A DNA stretch of 64,000 nucleotides from Agapetus fuscipes (Eukaryota; Arthropoda; Insecta; Trichoptera; Glossosomatidae): positions 12,410,820 through 12,474,819 of the forward strand of contig OX637352.1 in assembly GCA_951799405.1 (NCBI GenBank), read 5' to 3'. Below are positions 21,677 to 32,570 of the stretch, piece by piece. The number at the start of each line of letters is the position of its first letter. The first letter of the stretch is position 1. The notes beneath the pieces are model-generated. The model was not told where the DNA came from, did not search any database, and saw only the letters and a program-made list of their open reading frames with translations. Position numbers and translations under genes: made by a program.

Positions 21677-22039
21677 CCAAATGGTAAGGGAATGAAAAAT
21701 GAACAACAACAAAAAATTGTCGTTTTGTAGAACATGAAAATTTTATTAATTTTCCGCAAAATGTTTTAAATGAGCAATATTGAAAAAGTTCGAGGACAGT
21801 TTTCTTTCGACGGAAAGCCGAACCCTCAGCACACGCGCTACAAGGAGGTACACTGTGAGAAAGTTTTTGTATAAATCTGAATGCCAACACCGAAATAATG
21901 TAATGAAAAAGAATGGAAATATTCAATCGAATGACGAGGAAAAAAACGAGTTGATTTCCCTATTCGTCCTTACACAAACACCTTATATTCCTCGTCAAAC
22001 GGGGAAGAACGATTTGTTACTTTATGTTTTTTGTATCCA

Positions 22040-22532
22040 GTACCTACCCTGAGTACGAGTTGCAAAACTTGAGTAAAGTAACGTTTACGGAAAGTATTAA
22101 AGAGTGGTTTTTCCCCAAAATCTGCCGCTTTTGTTTGTTTGAGCTTGATTTTCTTCATCACTGTACATAACTCTTTTGCTAAGACCATAAGTTGGTAAGA
22201 CCATAGGTTGGTATGAGGCTGACCACCCATACTGTAAATAATGGTTCACTTTGCCAATGTCACCCCTGTTTCAGGGAATGTCGGCAAGAATTGCAGGGCT
22301 TATGTTCATTTGAGGTTTGGATTTTATTTGTAAGTACACAATCAGCATTTGTAAGCGCGAACTACACGTGTTTGTTTGTGGGCATACATCTGAGAGCTTT
22401 GAATGAATATATCCCTGCAACTTAGATTATAGATAAAGTGTAAGAAACAAAAACAGCAGATTTTGGGAAAAATCGCTCTTTAATACTTTCCGTAAATTTT
22501 ACTCAACTTTTGCAACTCGTACTAAGAGTACA
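22040..22532. mobile_element. MITE M10, interrupted by an RTE-like tail
   Basis: Inverted ends GTACCTACCCTGAGTACGAG and CTCGTACTAAGAGTAC; interior AAATCTGCCGCTTTTGTTTG and its inverse. The uninterrupted sister is at 44988-45229. Confidence 0.8.
22204..22433 (+). mobile_element. RTE-like 3' tail, TTATAGA subfamily, inside MITE M10
   Basis: CCATAGGTTGGTATGAGG to CTTAGATTATAGA. MITE sequence resumes at AAAGTGTAAGAAACAAAAAC. Confidence 0.85.
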
Positions 22533-22564
22533 GGATTGCAGTTGCAACATTTTATATCCAATGA

Positions 22565-22695
22565 ATTGTGTGGCTTTAAAACATGAACCATCCGGAAATA
22601 CAAAAGAGATTTGGATTTCGAGGAAGATGACCAAGATATCAAGGGTTGACAGGAAGTCCTACGAAAAAGCGTTGCAGACAGTATAAACTAAAGAG
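22565..22695 (+). pseudogene. non-LTR family R4 RT C-terminal fragment, frameshifted
   Basis: TIRKYKRDLDF then, in another frame, RKMTKISRVDRKSYEKALQT; parallel to 35340-35470. Confidence 0.55.
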
Positions 22696-22721
22696 CTTCT
22701 CACTTCTTCAATAAACTAAAA

Positions 22722-22985
22722 AGGTTGATAGCTCAATTGGTAGAATGCTTGCATTCCATGCCGAGAGCAAGAGTTCGATGTCAAAGTTTACTCAGCCTTC
22801 ACAAGAAATGAGAACCAGCCCCCCCCAGGAGCTGGAAAACCCCCACTTCAACTGGAAGTGGTTGGTGCACGGCCGGCCCCCTTAGCTGTAAAAATAAATA
22901 GTCCCCGAATCGCACATGCGTCCCCTTCGGGGATAACGCAGGCAAGAAGTAACACTATATGTGTAGCTTAGTTGCGTTTATAGGT
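22722..22985 (+). mobile_element. SINE family C, internally deleted
   Basis: Head GATAGCTCAATTGGTAGAAT, 3' end TATATGTGTAGCTTAGTTGC. Confidence 0.78.
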
Positions 22986-23077
22986 CACACTTTAAAGAGG
23001 AAAGATAAACTAAAAAGACACTCAATTAGACATGGCACCTTTCTTAGCAACATCTTTTCGTAAATATAAAATAACTT

Positions 23078-23190
23078 TTCAACCCAGCGATGAGCATATT
23101 TGATAAAATCAAATGATATTGTACGTGCTACGCAAGAAATGAAATTCATTACCTTCCGTTTGCGAGTCCGTTCCGTTAGCCATTAGACTG
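23078..23190 (-). mobile_element. SINE family A fragment
   Basis: CAACCCAGCGATGAGCATAT and ACCTTCCGTTTGCGAGTCCG, diverged. Confidence 0.5.
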
Positions 23191-23240
23191 TGAACTCGGT
23201 TCACAATAATGAAGCGATAGTTTTGACGAAATTTGAGACA

Positions 23241-23553
23241 ATCTTCGATAGCTCAGTTGGTAGAGTGCTTGCATTCCATGCCGTGAGCTCGTTTTCGAAT
23301 CCCGCCGATGGTGTTCCCGTTTGGGTGTTTATTTCAAACCCCAAAATAAAATACCGGCAAGATTTACTCAGCCTTCACGAGAAATGAGTAGCAGCCCTCT
23401 CGGGAGCTGGGAAACCCCCACTTTAACTTAAGTGGTTGGCGTAATGCCGGCCCCCTTACCTGTAAAAATAAATAGATTCAACTCGCCACATGCGACTCCT
23501 TCGGGGATAACGCAGCAATAAGTTACACTATATGTGTAGCTTAGTTGCGTTCT
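23241..23553 (+). mobile_element. SINE family C, full length
   Basis: GATAGCTCAGTTGGTAGAGT head, GGTGTTTATTTCAAACCCCA body, 3' end TATATGTGTAGCTTAGTTGC. Confidence 0.85.
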
Positions 23554-23985
23554 GTTTTTTTTTAATCTTAATTCGTCTTGCAGCAGCCTTTCGGCAAGAC
23601 GAAAACCGAAACGAACGTAATTTTTTTTCGGCCCTAATGTATTTATCTGTGGAACAGACTGCCGGAAACTTTTCTCATTTATAAAAATAAACTTTGAATC
23701 TGGCGACGGGAAAATATATATATAATTTAAAATTTTCAATTGCCTCGCGCGCCGGGTAATTTTTTAAAGATTTCTTTTTTTCTCTCGGCCTGTCCGCGAA
23801 GTCGAGAAAAAATTACTTAATGAAAATTAAGCGCGCTTTCTCTCTTTTTTTCTGGGCCTTTCTTTATTTTGTCTTTTCGACTTTGAAGATGTTGATCTTT
23901 CTTTTTATGCTGTAATAAGTTTAACTTAACAAAAGCAATTATAAGGTATTATTTTTGTATGAAAAAATATTAATTGTGCGTAAAA
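23554..23985. other. no gene seen
   Basis: Short inverted AATTTTTTAAAG / GAGAAAAAATTACTT motifs and T-rich runs around 23750-23880; unclassified. Confidence 0.4.
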
Positions 23986-24028
23986 AAAGATTTTTGTGGT
24001 TCTCAAATAAATGTACCTTTTTCCTATT

Positions 24029-24279
24029 TTCCTTGACTTGTAGGTTGGTATGAGGCTGACCACCTATACTGTAAAAAATGGTGCACTTTTCCAATGTCAC
24101 CCCTGTGTCAGGGAAGGTCGGCAAAAGTTGTAGGGCTTATGTTCATTTGAGGTTTGGATTTTATTTGTAAGTACACATTCAGCATTTGTAAGCGCGAACT
24201 ACGCGTGTTTGTTTGTGGGCATACATTTGAGAGCTATGAATATATCCTTGCAACTTAGATTGTAGATAGATTATAGATT
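24029..24279 (+). mobile_element. RTE-like 3' tail inserted in MITE family D
   Basis: TTATAGA subfamily. MITE D text (AATAAATGTACCTTTTTCC, then CTACGAGAGAAAAAACTAC) flanks it on both sides, compared with the unbroken 15191-15458. Confidence 0.8.
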
Positions 24280-24344
24280 CTACGAGAGAAAAAACTACAG
24301 AAGTTTTAAAATCCTTTTTTTCACGAGTATTTTCCTTACTTGTA

Positions 24345-24775
24345 ATTAGTTTTTATTTTATTTATTTATTTTATTAACGGACATAATAGTCCAATTACAT
24401 AATTATATGAAAAAGTAATTACAGAAAATGACAAAGAAAATAATATAATACAAGAATTAATATTACAATAGCATAGTCAAATAAATACTTATACTTTCCT
24501 CAGCAAAACAAAGCTCTACGGAATTCAGACAGGCTCATGCCGCATAAATCTAGATGAGAGGAAGAATTTAAAAGACGACACATTCTGTTAATAGGAGAAT
24601 AGTATCCTAAATTTGAAGTGTGAAAGTTGAGAGAGAGCAATTCATTTATTCTAAATCTTCGCGTTGGAACATTTAATTTGATACAGTGTAAAAGATAAGG
24701 TGAGTCGAAAATACTATTAATGATTTTATAAATACATATGAGTTGAGCATGTTGTCATGTAGTTAATTTACTATG
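24345..24775 (-). pseudogene. non-LTR retrotransposon (Jockey/CR1-like) RT C-terminus and 3' end
   Basis: Minus strand reads KLNVPTRRFRINELLSLNFH, then LGYYSPINRMCRLLNSSS and a stop, the usual end of insect Jockey/CR1-like reverse transcriptases, followed by GGACTATTATGTCCGTTAAT and an A-rich end. The same 3' end is inserted alone at 45401-45564. Confidence 0.78.
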
Positions 24776-24780
24776 AGAAG

Positions 24781-25745
24781 TCTAATCTAATCTAATCTAA
24801 GCTGCAAAGATATATATCATTTAAGATTTATATTAAATGCATTCCCACAAGCAGATATGTATAATTTCGCGCTAACACATGCCGCATGTGGACCTACAAT
24901 ATAAAAACCCAATCTCAAATGAACATAAGCCTTGCAACTCTTGCCGTCCTTCCCTGAAACAGGGGTGACATTGGCAAAGTGAACCAATTTTTTTACAGTA
25001 TGGGTGGTCAGCCGCATAACAACCTATAAGTCAAGGAACATACATGACAAATTACATTTTTAAAATCAATAAAATAACAATATATACATTGACATAAAAA
25101 ACTAAATCACAAAACCAATTTTACTTTAACAAACCCCAGATCACAGATCAACCGCCATTTCTTTCTATCCTTACATACTTCTTTCATTTCCTCCAGAGTC
25201 ATAACCTTCTTCATACAAGCTCTTCTTTTATTATGACTCTGGATATTCCATTCATTCGCAATTTCGGATATTTGGTCCATCCATACCTTTCTCGGTCTTC
25301 CTCTACCACGACATCCATCTATTCTACCAACATATACTTTCTTCGTCAGTCTTTCCTCATTCATTCTCTCCATATGCCCAAACCATCTTAACAAACTTCT
25401 TTTAATCTTCACTTTCACACTTTCTCTTGCACCACATTCTTCTCTTACAAAATCATTCCTCACCCTGTCACTCCGTTTTTTCCCAATCATACTTCTTAGA
25501 AAGTCCATTTCAACAGTATGGACTTTACTAATTTCACTTTCATTCACCGTCCAGGCCTCGCTTCCATACATCAAGGTGGGTAAAAGTATGCCACTGCGTA
25601 CCGCCAATCGAGCATTTTTAGATATGTTTTGATTTTTGGCGATACAAGCTGTGGCACCCAGTACACACCTGCCCTTCATTACTCTTCTTTCAAATTCACC
25701 GGTCATTCTTCCATCTTTTTCAAACTTACTTCCCAGTAATAGGTA
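24781..25745 (-). mobile_element. RTE-like non-LTR element, 5'-truncated, longest copy
   Basis: The ORF end (25107-25745) encodes the region after the RT palm: LLPTLMYGSEAWTVNESE, VEMDFLRSMIGKKRSDRVRN, RWFGHMERMNEERLTKKVYV, GRGRPRKVWMDQI and KDRKKWRLICD. This order matches RTE-clade proteins. A 60-base spacer and the roughly 260-bp tail follow, ending in TTAGA repeats at 24781, as RTE elements do instead of poly(A). Open throughout, so fairly young, but no endonuclease or catalytic RT core is present and it cannot move by itself. Confidence 0.9.
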
Positions 25746-25843
25746 ATTGCAGTAGTGAGGAAAACGGTTTAAAATACTATGTTTGTGTAGAGTACATTTC
25801 AAGGATCATAACCATATTTTTTTTATATTTTGTATTGTTTGTG

Positions 25844-26012
25844 TATTAACACTGTGAGAATTCATATTGTTTAATTTTATAATTTTTTGATGAATTAAAA
25901 ACACTGTCGAAAACAAACTCGACCTGGTCGAAAACGTTCGTAATTTGTTTAAGGATTTTAATATTTTTGAATAAATTTATCCGTGAAAATAAACAGTATA
26001 TTTTTTTTAAGT
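25844..26012. mobile_element. relic of the hammerhead-bearing foldback family
   Basis: TTGTTTGTGTATTAACACTG, ACCTGGTCGAAAACGTTCGT and GTGAAAATAAACAGTATA match 7861-8100, but the CTGATGA core is lost. Confidence 0.6.
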
Positions 26013-26763
26013 AGTTAAAATAAAGATATTATTGATAATTTTCAAAAATAAAATGCCGAAAATTTGAATCCCGCCAAAACGCAGCCCGGCCGGCTAGCCA
26101 CGCTGCGACGTCGAAATGACGTAGATGAATCCAACAGTCTTCCAAGGCTTAACAATACACTCCATAGATCCGAAGATCCATCGACGTCACATCCGCCTAA
26201 ATTAAAAAAAATCCCCTGTTTTACCGGAAACCAAAAATGAGCGAATTTTATAGAGCTCTAATTTAAAAACAAAGCTATGTATTATTGTTTTTCAAACGCA
26301 GATGATTTTTTTTAAATTTAATCATTTTATGAAAAAAAAAATGTGTGTAAATTTTCGGCTAAATTTGTAGTATTTACTTATTCATGAAAGGAAGATGATG
26401 TAGTGTGCTAGACATTAGCTAGATCAATGTAAAGCCATGAATTATTCATGTTGTGAATAATAACATGACAGGAGACTAAGTTAGGTACATCTCTAGGGTG
26501 AAGTGATGGGAATCTGATTATATCTGGTATTAGATACTGTAATATCGGGTGTAAAAGGGAATACCGCGTGAATTTGCAAGTAAATAACAGGTAAATAAGT
26601 GAATACCGGCTAATAAAATAAATAACATGGAACACGATACAATCAATATCGAAGAAATTATTATCGTAAATGTTAGTGAATACCGGTTTCACACGTGTAA
26701 AATCAAAGTAACGCATAAGGACCACTTTTATGTTTATAAACACATCTTAGATTATACATAGGT
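26013..26763. other. no gene seen
   Basis: AT-rich; frames in 26408-26743 have no recognisable motif. Local GAATACCGG-type words recur four times between 26560 and 26690. Confidence 0.4.
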
Positions 26764-26925
26764 TGGAAGACTTACTCAACCTTTACAAGAAATGAGAACC
26801 AATTCTCTTGGTTAGTTTGGTTACCGCCCTTACCAGTGAAAATAAATAGGTTTCATACGCCACATGCGACCCATGTGGTGACAGCGTAATGAAAAGTTGC
26901 ATCATATATGCAGCTATGTAGGCAT
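26764..26925 (+). mobile_element. SINE family C, 3' half, diverged
   Basis: CTTTACAAGAAATGAGAACC and AAATAAATAGGTTTCATACG, CATCATATATGCAGCTATGT. Confidence 0.6.
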
Positions 26926-27253
26926 TTTTGGGGATGCTGGAGTTCTGGAAAGGAAAAGTCTTGAATACCGGTTTTTAAAGATAACGAATACCAGTTTTAC
27001 ATCTCGCTCTCCCATCGCTTCACAACAATCTCCTGCAGGAACGGGGAATCTGACAGGTGAAGTTAGTGGACGTGTATTCAGAGGCAATGTTCCACAACTG
27101 ACAGGTGTTGAATTATAGCTTCTACCTCAATCAACCTAAATACAGGTAAGTCCGGTATTCGCATTCCTATTCCATAGTAGGCACATACCTATTCTAAGTA
27201 AAGTAGAGCCTCAATTAGCTGACCTAATGTGGACCAAGCCTACGAATATATTT

Positions 27254-27460
27254 CTATAATCTATAATCTAAGTTGCATAGATATATATTATTACATTTTA
27301 GATTCACATTAGACACGTATAAGTTCGCATTTACGCATGCCGCATGTAGACTTACAACATAAATACCCAATCTCTAATGAACATACGCCCTGTAACTTTA
27401 TCCGACCTTCCTTGAAACAAGGGTGACATTGACAAAGTGAACCATTTTTTTACAGTATGG
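27254..27460 (-). mobile_element. RTE-like 3' tail, old copy
   Basis: TATAATCTATAATCTAAGTT to AACCATTTTTTTACAGTATGG, diverged. Confidence 0.78.
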
Positions 27461-27984
27461 TACCTACTTTAAAAACTGATTCACAAGGTCACTCCTGTTA
27501 AGTAAATAAAAAATATTCAGTAAAAATAAAAACTTAAACTATTTTCGAATGAAACCCGTCAAAAGCAATTCCACAAAAAAAAAACATTTTTATAAAAAAA
27601 TCACATTTAAAATTTGAAATTAGCATCAAAGTTAATTTCAAATATAAACCGCATTATTCTACGAAAATTCAAATTTTCAAATTACGAATATAATTAGACG
27701 TTACAGTGCTCCAATTATAAACTGAAACCTTTGAATCTGAAACGAAACCGCCATTTTACAAAACAGCTGATTAAGTTTCAAGATGGCGGCCAATTTGCAG
27801 ACATAACACTATAATATCGTGCCTAGATAACTTTGTCAGATAATTATTATCAGTAACAAGGTTGAAGTAAATTGATTAAATCAGCAAAATATATAGAAAT
27901 ATCTGTGATTTCACTTTGAATTTTCAATGTTGTTTACATTGAATGTTTGACCTACAAAATTTTATACAATTTTAGTGGTATTTT

Positions 27985-28421
27985 TATAATCTAAGTTGCA
28001 AGGATATCGCCATCTTAAAGCTCAAACTGAATAAATGGGGATTCACTGATTTGAGGAATTGTGGATAGCATATTTTATTGCCTGTAATCATACCTACAAT
28101 TTAAAAACCCGAATCTCAAATGAACATACACCCTGTAACTCCTGCCGACCTTCCCTGAAACAGGGGTGACATTGGCAAAATTAACCGTTTTCTACAGCAT
28201 GGGTAGTTAGCCGCATACCAACCTATAAGTCAAAGAACATACCTACACAACAAATTGCATTTTTTAAATAAACAAATAAACCTTAAAAGCAAGTACAAAA
28301 TATAAAATTCTAATTATAAATTTCAATGAAGAAAATCTCTAGCCCTAGCCGCCAACATTACAGATCAACCGCCATTTCTTTCTGTCCTCACATATTTCTT
28401 TAATTTCATCCAGAGTCATAA
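27985..28421 (-). mobile_element. RTE-like element with ORF end, broken by MITE D sequence
   Basis: Tail pieces 27985-28008 and 28085-28238 are separated by MITE D text (CTTAAAGCTCAAACTGAATA). ORF-end text ACAGATCAACCGCCATTTCT lies at 28357-28421. Confidence 0.75.
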
Positions 28422-28804
28422 GAGAGAGACAATTAATGAAACGGTTTTTACGAAATAACCATCCAGATCATCCTGATTGAGTTTTCTTCCTTCTTTCGTC
28501 TCCTATTATTTTTTATCTTTTTTTTTCTTCTTTAACTTTTATTTATTCTTATTCCATGTTTCTTTCCTTTTTCTTCTTTCTTACTGTTAATTTTTCTTTC
28601 TGTCTGCGTAATTTCATTATTTTATTTATTTATTCTATTTTTTTTTACTTTTTAGTCAAGTGCAGTCAATTTGTTATATATTTGTGTGATTATTTTTAGG
28701 ATTAAGGCACATTACTGAGTTTATATACATATTGTATCTTGTATACTGGGACATGCTGGAGTGATGTTTTTCGGGATCTGTTGCCGTGGTCTGTGGGAGC
28801 TGGA

Positions 28805-28853
28805 GCTTCCGGACGTTTCGCCCATTTCTACGATGGGCTCCTTCAGCGTGAAG
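28805..28853 (-). ncRNA. hammerhead-like motif, variant core
   Basis: Minus strand: stem I CTTC-A-CG, core CTGAAGG (A9 replaced by G), extra A, stem II GCCCAT/ATGGGC, GAAA, C, GTC triplet, stem I return CG-GAAG. It lies next to a direct repeat pair at 28926-29222, as expected for repeated terminal segments of Penelope-like elements. Confidence 0.55.
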
Positions 28854-28925
28854 TATGATGATGAAGATGATCTTGATGAGCACTCCAGCATCATCAGCCG
28901 GCCGAGTAAGCCTATAACTCTTCAT

Positions 28926-29222
28926 CTGGGACATGTTACGCTGTATATGAAACTTAGTCGCAAATGACGCAAGAAACTGATTCTTAAATCAGACAATATT
29001 GTAAGTTAAAGTTACTGAAACACTAATAAGAAGTTGTACATAATTTCGAATTTATAGGATTTCGGTCATGAAATTACCAACTGGGGGATGTTGCACTGTA
29101 TATGAAGCTTAGTTGCAAATGACGCAAGAAACTGTTTCTTAAATCAGACAATATTATAAGTTAAAGTAACTGAAACACTGATAAGAAGTTGTACACAGTT
29201 TCCAAGTTATAGGGTTTCTGTT
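28926..29222 (+). repeat. direct tandem duplication, 165-bp period
   Basis: Unit 1 begins CTGGGACATGTTACGCTGTA at 28926; unit 2 begins CTGGGGGATGTTGCACTGTA at 29091. About 90 percent identical by eye. Confidence 0.8.
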
Positions 29223-29577
29223 GTAGAAGGCAGGCTGGTCTCCAGATCGGGTTCTGTCAATCACTCCGCGTTCTGGAAGAGAGAGCTAATTAATCAAACC
29301 CGAACACCAAACGTTGCGTCAGCTCATCACCACTGCGTAAATCCAAATTATAAATGAAAACTTAATCGCTCTCTTGGAGTGCTGTGCTGTGCTGCGTACA
29401 TTTTCGATTTACCCGATCGAGGTGGGTTTGTGTAATTGCTTTATACTGGGAGTGGTGATCAAAGAGCCAAGTGGGGGACGTTTACCTCCGTCATATTTGA
29501 CGGGGGGAACAGGGCCAGTCTAGGGGGCGAATCTCAATTGTTTTATGGGAAATTGTATGAATTCCTTGCCTCTTCCT
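29223..29577. other. nothing recognised
   Basis: No gene, tRNA or known repeat seen. Confidence 0.4.
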
Positions 29578-30220
29578 ATTCCTTGACTTATAGGTTGGTA
29601 TGAGGCTGACCACCCATACTGTAAAAAATGGTTCACTTTGGCAATGTCACCCCTGTTTCAGGGAAGGTCGGAAAGAGTTGCAGGGCTTATGTATGTTCAT
29701 TTGGCGTGGTCAGTGCTTGGATGGGTAACCGCTCAGGTACACCGCGTGTCGTTGGCATCTTGGACCGGTCCGTAGTCCGTAGTGGCAACACACGGACTCA
29801 TAAATGGAAGATTGTGGATTCGGATCCCGGCGGAGCACAAAAATATATCATTTATATTTCGAATGTGCTCTTCGCTGGGTTAAAAAAATCATAAACCTTT
29901 ACCAATGACCGGTCACCAAAGGTCCATCCAGCCTTACAGCAACTGGGTCTTGCTTGAGTATTGGCGCTTTGTAGCGACGACCAAGCTCGTACACCTCTGC
30001 GGCACTACAGCAAGTGTCATAGACCCCTAGAGTCTTTAGAATCTAGGGAGTCTCCCGCACAGGATTTCTTAAAAAAAAATAAAAAAAATTGAGAATTGGG
30101 TTTTTTATATTGTAGGTCTACATGCAGCATGTGTGAGCGCGTAATTATGCGTGTCTGCTTGTGGGAATGCATTTAATATGAATTTCAAATAATGCATATC
30201 CTTGCAGCTTAGATTTAGAT
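29578..30220 (+). mobile_element. RTE-like 3' tail split by a family A SINE
   Basis: Halves 29578-29702 and 30089-30220 together rebuild one tail; the SINE 29703-30088 lies between. Confidence 0.85.
29703..30088 (+). mobile_element. SINE family A2, 5S head truncated
   Basis: Begins inside the 5S-like region (GTGCTTGGATGGGTAACCG), tRNA-like unit TAGTCCGTAGTGG to GATTCGGATCCCGG, body, then the A2 3' end AGAGTCTTTAGAATCTAGGG, CACAGGATTTCTTAAAAAA. Confidence 0.85.
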
Positions 30221-30232
30221 TTTTAGTGTGAA

Positions 30233-30705
30233 GGGGAAAAAGGTGAATGAAAGAGAAGTAAATAAGGCATGCACCGTAGAAATGTCTCATTTGAGAAGTA
30301 TGACAGGAAAAACACTGAAAGATAGAGTGAAAAACGAATGGGTTCTGAATGAATGCGGAGTAAAAGAAAGCGTGATAGTGAAAGTTCAAAGAAGTGTGAT
30401 GCGATGGTTTGGACATATTGAAAGAATGAATGAAGACCGACTGACAAAAAAAGTGTATAAAGGAAATATAATAGGTAAGCGTGGAAGGGGAAGACCTAGG
30501 AAAGAATGGATTGATCAGATAAGTGAGATTGCGAATGAATGGAATTTACAGAGTGGAAACAAGAGAAGAGCGTGCATGAAAAGAGTGATGAAATTAGATG
30601 AGAGGAAAGAAGTATGCAAGGACAGAGTCCAGTGGAGGCACTTGTGTGGAGGTACCGGCTACCCCTAGAGGAATGGCGGCAGGATACAATAAAATTAAAC
30701 CATTT
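30233..30705 (+). pseudogene. non-LTR family R2, C-terminal ORF fragment
   Basis: Frame 30228-30668 encodes VEMSHLRSMTGKTLKDRVKN, VQRSVMRWFGHIERMNEDRL, RGRGRPRKEWIDQISEIANE and KDRVQWRHLCGG: homologous to the RTE-like ORF end at 24781-25745 but with a different 3' end (GGTACCGGCTACCCCTAGAG). 5'-truncated, open. Confidence 0.85.
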
Positions 30706-30764
30706 TTAAAGTGGTTATAGGTAGATCCTCATCGATCGATATTCAATGCTTGCTGTACACTGTA

Positions 30765-30962
30765 ACAGTGGCATGCAATTCACCAACCTATTATGCCTGG
30801 CCAGTTGTCTTCATTCGAAACCAGAAGCTTTTGTGTATGCAACAACATCTGTTGAACCAGGGTCGAAGTCATTATCGATAAGACAAGGCCGGGCTCGAAC
30901 CGGCATTAGTGTCAATAACGCAAAATCGTTTGCCAATGCCTTATTCCCTCGACCATGCCAGC
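30765..30962 (-). mobile_element. SINE family B
   Basis: GCAATTCACCAACCTATTAT at the 3' end and the tRNA-like head CTGGCATGGTCGAGGG on the minus strand. Confidence 0.75.
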
Positions 30963-30963
30963 G

Positions 30964-31092
30964 ACTAACACAATAAAGTGTGACTTCTTGGCGCGTTTTC
31001 TCGAAAAGTTCACATGTACGAGTGGAACCTAATTATTTTTAGAGAAAAGGGGGCGGCCTTACGCCAACCACTTCAGTTCAATTGAAAAGTGC
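30964..31092 (-). mobile_element. SINE family C, 3' half
   Basis: AAAGTGTGACTTCTTGGCG to GCCAACCACTTCAGTTCAAT; head-to-head with the next entry. Confidence 0.65.
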
Positions 31093-31127
31093 AGCAAAGG
31101 CTACTTCCAACATCCAACCTCCACATC

Positions 31128-31266
31128 AAATGAAGTGGTTGGAGTGAGGCTGGACCCATTACCTATACAAATAAGTATATAAGTCTCAAATCGACACACG
31201 AGAGCCCCTCGGGGCTGATATAAGCAAGAAGTTACACTATACGTGTAACTTACTTGCGTTGCGTTA
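31128..31266 (+). mobile_element. SINE family C, 3' half
   Basis: AAGTGGTTGGAGTGAGGCTG to TATACGTGTAACTTACTTGC. Confidence 0.65.
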
Positions 31267-31484
31267 ATTAATTTATTTTGTATTGAAAAATACCATTGAA
31301 GTATTTCTGGTTGCGTCCCTGTATTTGGCTCGTCTAGTAAGACGTAGGTACTATTGATTTATTGCAGACATTACTGGCTTTTCTCAGCGCGGCCCTGTAG
31401 CTAAATACAAATCACCTTAAGTTTCCAACTTAATATAGACGTGTCATTTAAACAAGAGCCTAGCAGCGAATTTACAATAAACAC

Positions 31485-31661
31485 CGGTCGGCAAGAGTTG
31501 CAGGGCTTATGTTCGTTTGAGATTGGGTTTTTTATATTGTAGGTCCACATGCGGCATGTGTAGGCGCGAAATTATGCATGTCTACTTGTGGGAGTGCATT
31601 TGATATGAATCTCAAATGATACATATCTTTGCAGCTTAGATTTAGATTTTAGATTTAGACC
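31485..31661 (+). mobile_element. RTE-like 3' tail, truncated, TTTAGA subfamily
   Basis: GGTCGGCAAGAGTTGCAGGG to TTAGATTTTAGATTTAG. Confidence 0.85.
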
Positions 31662-31718
31662 TCTATAATATTATGTTAGAATGTTTTTTTACTATTTTTT
31701 TGGACGGGTCGGTTGATC

Positions 31719-31756
31719 GATACATATCTTTGCAACTAAGATTAGATTAGATTAGA
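31719..31756 (+). mobile_element. RTE-like tail scrap
   Basis: GATACATATCTTTGCAACTA plus TTAGATTAGATTAGA. Confidence 0.65.
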
Positions 31757-31787
31757 AGTGATATTTACGCCAAGTTATATTCTAGCG

Positions 31788-32027
31788 GGGCTATTCTTAG
31801 ACATTTTAGTCGTCGGTTGAGCCCACGCTTTGACAAACTAATGATGCATTTGTATGAAGACCTGTCAATCCAAGATGGCCGCAAGTGAACAGCTGATTTG
31901 TTTTCATACAAATATTACAAAATTCGGTAGGTAAGAATGACCGTGCTGATGAAACTTCCAGCGCAGGCACCATTAGTTTGTCAAAGCGTGGGCTCAACCG
32001 ACGACTAAAATGTCTAAGAATAGCTCC
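31788..32027. mobile_element. MITE M11, 240 bp with about 58-bp inverted ends
   Basis: GCTATTCTTAGACATTTTAG, GTCGGTTGAGCCCACGCTTT and the inverse at the right end; interior CCAAGATGGCCGCAAGTGAA as in the other two copies. Confidence 0.82.
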
Positions 32028-32039
32028 GAAAGGGTACAG

Positions 32040-32570
32040 TTGTGCAGTACCCGTCTTGTCTTGTCTTGTATCCTGCCACCATTCCTCTAGGGGTGGCCGG
32101 TACCTCCACACAAGCGCTTTCACTTGACTCTGTCCTTGCATACGTCTTTCATCTCATCTAGTTTCATCACTCTTTTCATGTACCTACGCTGTTTTCTTGT
32201 TCCCACTCTGTAGATTCCATTCAATCGCAATCTCACTTATCTGATCAATCCATTCTTTCCTAGTTCTTCCCCTTCCACGCTTACCTATTACATTCCATTT
32301 TTACACTTTTTTTGTCAGTCGGTCTTCATTCATCCTTTCAATATGTCCAAACCATCGCATTACACTTCTTTGAACATTCACTTTCACGCTTTCTTTTACT
32401 CCGCATTCATTCAGAACCCATTCGTTTCTCACTCCATCTTTCAGTGTTTTTCCTGTCATACTTCTCAAATGAGCCATTTCCACGGTGCATACCTTATTTA
32501 CTTTTCTTTCATTCACCGTCCACGACTCGCTTCCATACATCAGGGTCGGCAACAATAAATCCGTATACGA
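32040..32570 (-). pseudogene. non-LTR family R2, C-terminal ORF fragment
   Basis: Frame 32301-32555 (LPTLMYGSESWTVNERKVNK, FGHIERMNEDRL), then frameshifts; 3' end TACCGGCCACCCCTAGAGG and AAGACAAGACAAGAC repeats at 32051-32070. Confidence 0.82.

Noticed and set aside
25107..25802. Host gene of 231 codons
   Set aside because: It is the C-terminal part of an RTE-like retrotransposon polyprotein with other copies at 55232 and 13279, joined to the element's own 3' tail.
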